A DNA stretch of 64,000 nucleotides from Rhizobium sp. CIAT894. GTDB lineage: Bacteria > Pseudomonadota > Alphaproteobacteria > Rhizobiales > Rhizobiaceae. Each line of letters starts with the position of its first letter. The first letter of the stretch is position 1. Positions 9,126 to 16,053 of this stretch are shown piece after piece. A program made the position numbers and the translations under genes. The stretch lies in the NCBI RefSeq assembly GCF_000172795.2, contig NZ_CP020947.1, forward strand, positions 3,686,501 through 3,750,500. Direction: 5' to 3'. Below the pieces are notes generated by a model that searched no databases, was not told where the DNA came from, and was given only the letters and a program-made list of their open reading frames with translations.

Positions 9126-10016
9126 CTACCCGCGCAGGGCGCCATGCACCGACTGCAGCACGAGCTCGCCGAGCCGCGCCGCGGCCGGCTGCAGTTCGGC
9201 TTCTGCCCGATGCAGGACCAGACCGAGCTTCGGCAAGTCGGGCAGGCCGAGCGCCTCGGGCGGAAGCGGCCGCAGTTTCGCCGGCAGACCGATCGGCGTG
9301 CGAATGGTCAGACCGAGACCTGCCGCGGTCGCCGCCCAGAGACCACCGAGGCTGGGGCTGACGAAAGCCAGCCGCCACGAGATTCCCGCCTCATCGAGTG
9401 CTTTGGTCGCCGCACTGCGCAGCAGGCACGGCGCCTCCAGCGAGGCGAGCGGCATCGGCTCGCCGCTTGTGGCGTGCCAGGCCGGCGGCCCCTCTGCAGG
9501 CCCGATCCAGCACATCGGCACGTCACCGATCCGCTCGCAATGCGCCGTCAGCATTCCGTCGCTCCAGGCAAGCGCCAGATCGAGCTTGCCCGAGGTGACG
9601 CGTTCGATGAGTTCGGCATTGCGAACCACCCGCGCCTCGATCCGGACCTTCGGATGGGCGCGCGCGAAGCGGCCGAGTACCTCCGGCAGAAGGGTCTCGC
9701 CGAAATCCTCCTGCAGGCCGAGCCTCACCCAGCCCTCCAGCTCGACACCGTGGACAGCGGCCGCCGCCTCGTCGTTGAGTTCCAGCAGCCGCCTGGCATA
9801 GGCAAGCATCGTCTCGCCGGCATCGGTCAGCGCCAGCCCACGTCCTGCCTTGCGGAAGATCGGCGTGCCGGCCTGCTCCTCCAGTTTCTTCAGCTGGGCG
9901 CTGACCGCCGAGGTCGAACGCCCGAGCTTCTCTGCCGCCTTGGCGAAATTGCCGAGTTCCATGCCGGTCGAAAAGGTGCGAAGCACATCGAGATCGAAGA
10001 TCGTCCGTCGCATCAT
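9126..10016 (-). CDS. LysR-family transcriptional regulator
   Basis: A 296-residue LysR regulator. The N-terminal winged helix-turn-helix (residues 8-65) reads LDVLRTFSTGMELGNFAKAAEKLGRSTSAVSAQLKKLEEQ, here quoted in part only: NFAKAAEKLGRSTSAVSAQ. The effector-binding domain follows from about residue 90. It is transcribed away from the tautomerase-cupin-DUF4865 operon and the 114-bp gap between them holds two short inverted repeats, so it most likely controls that operon. The N-terminal methionine may be either of two adjacent ATGs (10016 or 10013). Confidence 0.93.
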   Translation of the reverse strand: MMRRTIFDLDVLRTFSTGMELGNFAKAAEKLGRSTSAVSAQLKKLEEQAGTPIFRKAGRGLALTDAGETMLAYARRLLELNDEAAAAVHGVELEGWVRLGLQEDFGETLLPEVLGRFARAHPKVRIEARVVRNAELIERVTSGKLDLALAWSDGMLTAHCERIGDVPMCWIGPAEGPPAWHATSGEPMPLASLEAPCLLRSAATKALDEAGISWRLAFVSPSLGGLWAATAAGLGLTIRTPIGLPAKLRPLPPEALGLPDLPKLGLVLHRAEAELQPAAARLGELVLQSVHGALRG

Positions 10017-10019
10017 ATA

Positions 10020-10064
10020 ATCCTATTTTTCAGGATCATTAATCCATAAAATTCTGATTTTCAG
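10020..10064. promoter_or_regulatory. Candidate LysR operator region (two inverted repeats)
   Basis: The intergenic region between the LysR gene and the tautomerase operon carries ATCCT-N7-AGGAT at 10020-10036 and CTGA-TTT-TCAG at 10054-10064. The first has the T-N11-A form expected of a LysR box. Both are AT-rich compared with their surroundings. Binding is inferred from position and symmetry only. Confidence 0.45.
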
Positions 10065-10130
10065 CATAATCGTGCCGTGCGATGGTTCAACTGTCAAGGC
10101 CGGCGAACGGCCTGAACCATGGAGAACCCG

Positions 10131-10550
10131 ATGCCCTTCGTTCGAATTTCCCTTCGCAAAGGCAAGTCGCAGGACTATCTCGGCGCGCTCGCCGACAACA
10201 TCCAGCGCGCCTTGATCGAGACCTTTGACGTGCCCGAAAACGACCGTTTCCAGGCCATCCATCAGCACGATGAGAACGAGCTGATATTCGACCCCAGCTA
10301 TCTCGCCGGCCCGCGCTCCGACGATTTTGTCTACATCTCGATCACCATAGGCAGACCGCGAACAGCGGAGATGAAGGCCGCGCTCTATCGCCGGCTCGTC
10401 GATCTTCTGGCGCAGTCGCCGGGTCTGCGGCCCGAAGACGTGATGATCGTCATCAGCACCAGCGCCCCGGAAGACTGGTCCTTCGGCAACGGCATCGCCC
10501 AGATGACCGACCCCGATTGGCGGCTGCGAGCGGCCGGAGGCCCGCTATGA
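10131..10550 (+). CDS. Tautomerase-superfamily protein
   Basis: A 139-residue protein of the 4-oxalocrotonate tautomerase superfamily in its longer, MIF/CHMI-like form. The start is decided by chemistry: translation from ATG 10131 gives MPFVRISLRKGKS, and removal of Met exposes the catalytic Pro-1. An ATG four codons upstream would abolish this. The rest (DNIQRALIETFDVPENDRFQAI, FVYISITIGRPRTAEMK, PEDVMIVI) matches the beta-alpha-beta repeats. It is the first gene of an operon whose stop and start codons overlap (ATGA), with a cupin and a DUF4865 protein. The substrate is unknown. Confidence 0.9.
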   Translation: MPFVRISLRKGKSQDYLGALADNIQRALIETFDVPENDRFQAIHQHDENELIFDPSYLAGPRSDDFVYISITIGRPRTAEMKAALYRRLVDLLAQSPGLRPEDVMIVISTSAPEDWSFGNGIAQMTDPDWRLRAAGGPL

Positions 10551-10951
10551 GCGCGTCGAACCCGAAGGCAATGACCGTCAGGCGCCCCGGCACCGCGGTC
10601 CGCTCGCCGGAGGGCGTCGCAACGGCGCCCTTCTGGGTCGAGATACTGCTCGAAGGCGGCGCCGACGGCGAGAACACGGCCATGCGCGCCACGCTCGATC
10701 CCGGCACCATCACCCGCTGGCATACGCATCCGAAGGGCCAGTTACTCTATGTGCTTTCGGGTCATGGATTGGCGCAGAACGAGGGCGGCCCGATCGAAGA
10801 ATTGCGTGCCGGCGACGCAGTCTGGTTTGCGCCCGGCGAGCGCCACTGGCATGGCGCCGCCGATGACAGCCCCTTCAGCTATATCAGCATCCAGGTGGCG
10901 GAAAACGACAGCATCGTCGAATGGCTGCATCAGGTGGAGGCACGCTTATGA
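10547..10951 (+). CDS. Small cupin-domain protein
   Basis: A 134-residue single-domain cupin. Cupin motif 1 is visible as WHTHPKGQLLYVLSGHG and motif 2 as PGERHWHGA, giving the usual three-His metal site. This type (YP_ or 'cupin with carboxymuconolactone-like partners') is often linked to tautomerases or carboxymuconolactone decarboxylases. The ATG at 10547 overlaps the tautomerase stop, and its own stop overlaps the next gene, so the three products are probably made together. It may act on the same small molecule as the tautomerase; that is inference from context. Confidence 0.9.
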   Translation: MSASNPKAMTVRRPGTAVRSPEGVATAPFWVEILLEGGADGENTAMRATLDPGTITRWHTHPKGQLLYVLSGHGLAQNEGGPIEELRAGDAVWFAPGERHWHGAADDSPFSYISIQVAENDSIVEWLHQVEARL

Positions 10952-11505
10952 TCGCCATGCAATACAGCTTCACCCTGCCGGCCGATTACGACATGTCGAT
11001 CATCGACCGCCGCATCCGCGACAAGGGTCCGCTACTCGACGGCTTTCCCAATCTCGGTTTCAAAGCCTATCTCAGCGCCCGCAAGGGAGAGTTCGGCAGC
11101 CGCGACAATCTCTATGCGCCCTTCTATCTCTGGCGGAAGCCGGAAGGAGCGAGCGACTTCCTCTGCAGCCCGGGATTCGATACGCTCGCCGGCGCCTTCG
11201 GCTGGCCGCAGGTGAGGACCTGGATCGTGTGGCAGGCAGAAGTCTCGGCCGATCTCGCCGCGGCCAGATTTGCCACGCGCGATATCCTGCAAATGCAGCC
11301 CTACGCGCCGCTCGCCGACATCCGCCGCGCCGACAGCGCGCAGACGGAAGCCGAGATTGCGGCGGGCGAGGCACTCGCCTCCGTCTGCGGTTTCGAGCCC
11401 ACGACATGGACGCGGGTGCGCTTCAGGCTATGGCGAGAGCCTCCCGAAATCGACGCCGAGACGCAGGCCTATCGCGTCGGTCACCTGTCCCTGGCTCGAC
11501 CTTGA
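10948..11505 (+). CDS. DUF4865 family protein
   Basis: A 185-residue protein (MIAMQYSFTLPADYDMSIIDRR..). The pattern of YDMSIIDRRIRDKGPLLDGFPNLGFKAY near the N-terminus and NLYAPFYLWRKPEG is that of DUF4865, described only as a family that accompanies tautomerases and LysR regulators. The size and the internal repeat of ferredoxin-like alpha/beta elements suggest a dimeric alpha+beta barrel, but this is a guess. No catalytic motif is evident. It is the last gene of the overlapping operon; the next gene converges on it 2 bp after its stop. Confidence 0.85.
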   Translation: MIAMQYSFTLPADYDMSIIDRRIRDKGPLLDGFPNLGFKAYLSARKGEFGSRDNLYAPFYLWRKPEGASDFLCSPGFDTLAGAFGWPQVRTWIVWQAEVSADLAAARFATRDILQMQPYAPLADIRRADSAQTEAEIAAGEALASVCGFEPTTWTRVRFRLWREPPEIDAETQAYRVGHLSLARP

Positions 11506-11507
11506 AC

Positions 11508-12142
11508 TCAAACCGTTGCCCGGCGATAGAAGGCGAGCGACCCGGCAAGCGCCAGCAGCGCCCCGCCGCAAGCCCGCTCCAGCCATAGGGCGCCTGAGGT
11601 CTTCAGAAAACGCACGGCCTGCGAGCCGAAGAAGGCGTAGCCAAACATGATGAGGAAATCGAGCGCGGCAAAAACCAGTGCCAGCAGCGCATATTGCGTT
11701 GCCTGCGGCAGGGTCGGGTCGATGAATTGCGGCAGGAAGGCTGAGAAGAACAGATAGCCCTTCGGGTTGGTCGCCGCGACCATGAAACTCTTCAGACCGA
11801 TCGAGAAGGGCGATGTCGCGCCCGCAGGCGCCCCGGACTTCAGCGCCGCATCGATCGTGCCCTTCGAGCGCAGCAACATGATACCGAGAAAGGCGAGATA
11901 AGCGGCACCGGCCCATTTCAGCATCGAAAACCAGAATTCCGATGCCGCAAGCAGCGCTCCGAGCCCGATCGCCACAGCGCCGATCAGCACGAAATCGGAA
12001 AGCACCGCGCCGATCATGCCGGCAATCGCCCGGCGCAGGCCATGGCGCGAACAGTTGGTCAGCGCCAGCAGCACCGTCGGCCCGGCGTTGCAATGCCGAC
12101 GAAGGAAACAGCTGCAAAAGCGGCAAGCGTGACGATATCCAT
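11508..12142 (-). pseudogene. LysE/RhtB-family exporter, one-base frameshift near N-terminus
   Basis: Members export amino acids or their derivatives. Read from the ATG at 12142 the product starts MDIVTLAAFAAVSFVGIATPG, a normal LysE N-terminus. The frame is then lost inside the conserved ATPGP motif (about 12079-12083), where one C seems to be missing, and translation would stop about 28 codons in. Adding one base restores a full protein of about 211 residues (PTVLLALTN.., AGAAYLAFLGIMLLRS, SFMVAATNPKGYLFFSAFLPQF) with five to six membrane helices. Either a recent pseudogene or a sequencing error. The rest of the gene shows no further damage. Confidence 0.8.
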
Positions 12143-12213
12143 GACGATCCCTCCCAATCCAAGGCTCGAAACTTGCACGCACAGCAGCCCTTGGCAATGC
12201 CGTTCCGTCAACG

Positions 12214-12250
12214 AAAAAGCCCGCCGCCTCTCTGAGGCGGCGGGCTTTTA
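12214..12250 (-). terminator. Intrinsic terminator after pyk
   Basis: A 15-bp stem AAAGCCCGCCGCCTC / GAGGCGGCGGGCTTT with a three-base loop; both sides carry A- and T-runs, so it can work in both directions. It lies just after the pyk stop on the minus strand. Confidence 0.85.
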
Positions 12251-12266
12251 AAGGGATGCGATCGGA

Positions 12267-13706
12267 TCAGATGCCGCTCTGGCCGTCGGAGCCGATATAG
12301 GCGATGCGGATCATGTTGGTGGCGCCGGGCGTGCCGAGCGGCACGCCGGCCGAGATGATGATGCGATCGCCCGGCTTGCCGAAGCCTTCGTCGGCGACGA
12401 TGCGGCAGGCGCGGTTGACCATATCGTCGAGATCGGTCGCGTCATGGGTAACGACGCAATGCAGGCCCCAGACGATGGCCAGGCGGCGCGCCGTCTTGAT
12501 GATCGGCGACAGCGCCAGGATCGGCACCTGCGGACGCTCGCGCGAAGCGCGCAGGCCCGTCGTGCCCGACGAGGTGTAGCAGACGATTGCCGACAGCTTC
12601 AGCGTTTCGGCGATTTGACGGGCGGCAAGCGAGATCGCATCGGCACCGGTTGCTTCCGGCTGGGCGCGCTGGGCATAGATGATACCGGGATAATGCGGCT
12701 CGCGCTCGATGGCGGTGGCAATCGAGGCCATGGTCGAGACGGCTTCGACTGGATAATCGCCCGATGCCGATTCGGCCGAGAGCATGACGGCATCCGCGCC
12801 TTCGAAGACGGCGGTCGCGACGTCCGAGACTTCGGCGCGCGTCGGCACCGGCGCCGAAATCATCGATTCCAGCATCTGCGTGGCGACGACCACCGGCTTG
12901 CCCGAACGGCGGCAGGCACGGATCAGTTGCTTCTGGATGCCGGGAACCGATTCAAGCGGCATTTCGACGCCGAGATCGCCGCGGGCGACCATCAAGGCAT
13001 CGGAAAGCTCGATGATTTCCTCGATGCGCTCGAGCGCCTGCGGCTTTTCGATTTTCGACATCAGGCCGACACGGCCACGGGCGATCTTGCGCACTTCCGC
13101 AAGGTCGTCGGGACGCTGGACGAAGGACAGTGCTACCCAGTCGACATCGTCGGTGGCGAGCACGGCGTCGAGATCGGCGCGGTCCTTATCCGTCAGCGCG
13201 CCGACGCCGAGCAGCGTGTCGGGAAGGCTGACGCCCTTGCGGTCGGAGATGCGCGTGCCGGAAATAACTGTCGTGACGATGCTCTTGCCGTCGCATTTTT
13301 CTGCGCGCAGGGCGAGTTTGCCGTCGTCGATCAGCAGGCGGTGGCCGGGCTGCACCGACTCCAGGATCTCCGGATGCGGCAGATAGACGCGGTTCTGATC
13401 GCCGAGCGCTTCGTTGTTGTCGAGCGTGAAAGTCTGGCCCGGTTTCAGATCGACCTTGCTGTCGACGAATTTGCCGACGCGCAGTTTCGGTCCCTGCAGG
13501 TCGGCGAGGATGCCGATCGGCCGGCCGGAGCGCGCTTCGACCGAGCGGATACGCTGGATCAGCGTGCGCATCACATCGTGGCTCGCATGGCTCATATTGA
13601 TGCGGAAGACATCGGCACCGGCCTGGTGCAGCTTCTCGATCATCGATTCCTCGGCGGAGGCTGGCCCGAGGGTGGCGAGGATTTTAATTTTGCGATTACG
13701 CTTCAT
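12267..13706 (-). CDS. pyk: Pyruvate kinase
   Basis: Makes pyruvate and ATP from phosphoenolpyruvate and ADP, the last step of glycolysis. The 479-residue protein starts MKRNRKIKILATLGPASAEE. It has the TIM-barrel signatures INMSHASHD, GPKLRVG, SKIEKPQALERIEEI and MVARGDLGVEMP, the lysine/metal site, followed by VVATQMLESM. The C-terminal allosteric domain is complete. The start at 13706 overlaps the stop of a DUF1036 gene by one base, so pyk is translated as the second gene of that pair. A strong terminator follows. Confidence 0.97.
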   Translation of the reverse strand: MKRNRKIKILATLGPASAEESMIEKLHQAGADVFRINMSHASHDVMRTLIQRIRSVEARSGRPIGILADLQGPKLRVGKFVDSKVDLKPGQTFTLDNNEALGDQNRVYLPHPEILESVQPGHRLLIDDGKLALRAEKCDGKSIVTTVISGTRISDRKGVSLPDTLLGVGALTDKDRADLDAVLATDDVDWVALSFVQRPDDLAEVRKIARGRVGLMSKIEKPQALERIEEIIELSDALMVARGDLGVEMPLESVPGIQKQLIRACRRSGKPVVVATQMLESMISAPVPTRAEVSDVATAVFEGADAVMLSAESASGDYPVEAVSTMASIATAIEREPHYPGIIYAQRAQPEATGADAISLAARQIAETLKLSAIVCYTSSGTTGLRASRERPQVPILALSPIIKTARRLAIVWGLHCVVTHDATDLDDMVNRACRIVADEGFGKPGDRIIISAGVPLGTPGATNMIRIAYIGSDGQSGI

Positions 13707-14191
13707 CAATTCTGGCTTTCTTGCGTCCCTGGGGTGTCGGAGAGTTGGACCATCCAGCTGCCCTGGCGGCCCGTGTCGTATTCCTTGAATCCCATCTTCT
13801 GGTAACCCCGGGCATAACAATCCTGCACACCCGTGATCTTGAACTCGTTTTCCGCCACGCACATCTGCACGTCACCCGTCCAACGTCCTCCCCGGGCAGC
13901 GTCCTCTGCGTAGAGGTAATAATAACGCGATTGCAATTCGCCCTCGATCAAGGTGGCGCAGGTCGTTGCCGGCACCTGCCACCAGCCTTCCGTCATCCAG
14001 CCATCCTTGGCTCGATAGCCGATCGCGACGCCGACGAGGTTTTGCGTTCCATTGCAGACGCGAAAATCGGCGCGTGCGGCATCTGCGATGAAAAACGGCA
14101 TGATGGCTGCAAGAGCGAACAAAGCGAGACGGACCAGCGGTCCGGACCGCGTGAGGAAACTTGGCGCGGCTTGGATCAACACGGCTCCCAA
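13706..14191 (-). CDS. DUF1036 secreted protein
   Basis: About 161 residues from a TTG at 14191 (a GTG at 14182 is an alternative). A signal peptide (LVRLALFALAAIMPFFIADAARA) is followed by a domain rich in Cys, Trp and Tyr: FRVCNGTQNLVGVAIGY, GWMTEGWWQVPATTC, SRYYYLYAEDA, MCVAENEFKI. This is the DUF1036 pattern, a family of alphaproteobacterial and cyanobacterial secreted proteins with conserved cysteines. Its function is unknown. It is the upstream partner of pyk, with which it overlaps by one base (TGATG); why a periplasmic protein should be linked to pyruvate kinase is unclear. Confidence 0.85.
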   Translation of the reverse strand: MGAVLIQAAPSFLTRSGPLVRLALFALAAIMPFFIADAARADFRVCNGTQNLVGVAIGYRAKDGWMTEGWWQVPATTCATLIEGELQSRYYYLYAEDAARGGRWTGDVQMCVAENEFKITGVQDCYARGYQKMGFKEYDTGRQGSWMVQLSDTPGTQESQN

Positions 14192-14393
14192 ATAGCTCCA
14201 CGGTTATTCGTATCGGTGTCTTCTTGCGCCGCCGTCAAGCGAAAGTCAACGCAATGCTAATCGATTATATTTCCTTTCACAAACCACCCGCCGAGGGCGC
14301 GGCTCAACCTCTGTCCGCCTGCGGCGCTTGAACGTGGCGCAGACGCATGCGATCACTGCGCCGACTGCGCAAAATGATGAACGGCAATTCCTG

Positions 14394-15182
14394 ATGGATG
14401 ACTTCCAATCTTTCGAAATCCTATCCGGTAAACATGACAAAGGCATGGTGATCCTCGCAGATCACGCGATGAACCGCCTTCCCGCCCGATATGGCCGGCT
14501 CGGTCTGCCCGAGGCGGCCTTCACCCGCCACATCGCCTATGACATCGGCATCGAGGGTCTGACGCGGCAGCTCTCGGCAAAACTCGGCGTGCCCGCCGTG
14601 CTCGGCGGCTTTTCGCGCCTGCTGATCGACCCGAACCGCGGCGAAGACGATCCGACGCTGATCATGAAAATATCGGACGGCGCCATCATACCAGGCAATC
14701 ATCCGATCACGCCGCAGGAGTGGAACGACCGCATCGAAACCTTCCACCGCCCCTATCACGAAGCCGTCGCCGCAACGATCGACAAGGTGGCCAACACCAC
14801 CGGCCGGGCACCGCTGGTGCTGTCGCTCCACTCCTTCACCCCCGCCTGGAAAGGCACCCCCCGCCCCTGGCACGCCGCCGTGCTTTGGGATAGCGACCGT
14901 CGCGCCGTCGGTGCGCTGCTCGACGGCTTGCGCGCCGATCCCGATCTTGTCGTCGGCGACAACGAACCCTATGACGGCGCGCTGAAGGGCGATACCATGT
15001 ACCGCCACTGCATGATGACAGGCATTCCGCATGCGCTGCTCGAGGTGCGGCAGGACCTGATCGCAGACGAGACCGGCATATCGGCATGGGCCGAACGCCT
15101 GGCGCCGATCTTTGCGGCGATGAATGCCGATACCGCCTTGCACGGATACGACGTCCACCTGTCACGCACCGGCCCCTATTGA
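14394..15182 (+). CDS. N-formylglutamate amidohydrolase-family protein
   Basis: About 262 residues from ATG 14394; the frame is open upstream (TTG 14328, GTG 14334) and the true start may lie there. Sequence blocks ILADHAMNRLPARYGRLGLPE, HIAYDIGIEGLTRQLS, RLLIDPNRGEDDPTLIM and LVLSLHSFTP match the family of predicted N-formylglutamate amidohydrolases (HutG-like zinc hydrolases), which release glutamate and formate. Likely metal ligands are H in ADHA, and the HSF of LSLHSF. A second, more distant family member lies at 59.4-60.3 kb. No hut genes are nearby, so the true substrate may differ. Confidence 0.82.
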   Translation: MDDFQSFEILSGKHDKGMVILADHAMNRLPARYGRLGLPEAAFTRHIAYDIGIEGLTRQLSAKLGVPAVLGGFSRLLIDPNRGEDDPTLIMKISDGAIIPGNHPITPQEWNDRIETFHRPYHEAVAATIDKVANTTGRAPLVLSLHSFTPAWKGTPRPWHAAVLWDSDRRAVGALLDGLRADPDLVVGDNEPYDGALKGDTMYRHCMMTGIPHALLEVRQDLIADETGISAWAERLAPIFAAMNADTALHGYDVHLSRTGPY

Positions 15183-15230
15183 TTTGCAAGGCCCTACCGA
15201 AAGAAAGGGCCCCATTGAAAGGAAAGCGAG

Positions 15231-15536
15231 ATGACCGAGCTCAGCAAGGAGCAGCAGACCGAATTCGAGGCCGCCGCTTTCCGCCGCCTCATCGCCCATC
15301 TTCGCGAACGCAGCGACGTTCAGAACATCGATCTGATGAACCTGGCCGGCTTCTGCCGCAACTGCCTGTCGAACTGGTACCGCGAAGCGGCCGAGGCCGA
15401 AGGCGTCGCCGTTACCAGGGACGAATCGCGCGAGATGGTCTACGGCATGCCTTATGAAGACTGGAAGAATCTTCACCAGAACGAGGCCTCGCCTGTGCAA
15501 AAGGCTGCTTTTGAACTGAACAACCCACACAAATAG
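15231..15536 (+). CDS. DUF1244 family protein
   Basis: A 101-residue soluble protein starting [20 protein letters not shown]. It is helical and carries [21 protein letters not shown], the conserved core of DUF1244, with the CRNC cysteine pair, and ends with [15 protein letters not shown]. The family is conserved in alphaproteobacteria and has no assigned function; the cysteine pair could bind a metal or undergo redox change. It follows the amidohydrolase by 48 bp and precedes gapR by 89 bp on the same strand. Confidence 0.9.
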   Translation: MTELSKEQQTEFEAAAFRRLIAHLRERSDVQNIDLMNLAGFCRNCLSNWYREAAEAEGVAVTRDESREMVYGMPYEDWKNLHQNEASPVQKAAFELNNPHK

Positions 15537-15625
15537 CCTGGTTGACCGACAACAGGCTTGACCGTGACGCCGCTTCGCGGCAGTCACGTGCATTCAAAAT
15601 TGACCATCCCAATCAGGAGAACACG

Positions 15626-15889
15626 ATGTCTGATGCTCATGGCGTCGCCCGCGACCAGCTTCGCGCTTTCATCGAGCGCATTGAACGGCTGGAAGAAGAA
15701 AAGAAGACCATCGCCGACGACATCAAGGACGTCTATGGCGAAGCCAAGGGAATGGGCTTCGACACCAAGATCCTGAAGAAGGTCGTGGCGTTGCGCAAGA
15801 AGGACGAGCAGGAGCGCATGGAAGAGGAAGCCATCCTCGACACCTACCTCCACGCGCTCGGCATGATCGAATCGCCGCCGGAAGGCTGA
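15626..15889 (+). CDS. gapR: GapR-family nucleoid-associated protein (DUF2312)
   Basis: An 87-residue protein, [27 protein letters not shown].., the DUF2312 family. The Caulobacter member, GapR, wraps overtwisted DNA ahead of replication and transcription forks and stimulates topoisomerases. The characteristic parts are visible: the first long coiled-coil helix with [19 protein letters not shown], the [19 protein letters not shown] segment rich in DNA-contacting lysines, and a short C-terminal helix. The start ATG at 15626 has a good ribosome site (AGGAG). A terminator follows 25 bp after the stop. Confidence 0.93.
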   Translation: MSDAHGVARDQLRAFIERIERLEEEKKTIADDIKDVYGEAKGMGFDTKILKKVVALRKKDEQERMEEEAILDTYLHALGMIESPPEG

Positions 15890-15914
15890 TCGGCCTGACG
15901 TACCGATGTCGACC

Positions 15915-15946
15915 AAGCCGCTGGAGCGATCCGGCGGCTTTTCTTT
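15915..15946 (+). terminator. Intrinsic terminator after gapR
   Basis: Stem AAGCCGCTGGA / TCCGGCGGCTT (one T-G wobble) with a GCGA loop and a T-rich tail TTTTCTTTT. Confidence 0.85.
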
Positions 15947-16003
15947 TGCATAGAACGCGCCTGGCCAAACGGCCACGTCGCCCGGTTCGAAGCGGTCAAA
16001 AGA

Positions 16004-16032
16004 AAAACCGCCGGATCGCTCCGGCGGTTTTC
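16004..16032 (-). terminator. Bidirectional terminator after the M15/DUF882 gene
   Basis: Perfect stem AAAACCGCCGGA / TCCGGCGGTTTT with a TCGC loop, with A-run and T-run on both sides. It resembles the gapR terminator 60 bp away. Confidence 0.85.
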
Positions 16033-16053
16033 GATATTTTATGATCGGCCGCC

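Noticed and set aside
12444..13805. 453-codon open frame opposite pyk
   Set aside because: Antisense shadow of a certain gene; no recognisable domain.
16004..16032. Second hairpin near gapR as part of a repeat family
   Set aside because: It shares sequence with the gapR terminator, but both are simple GC terminators serving converging genes, which explains them.
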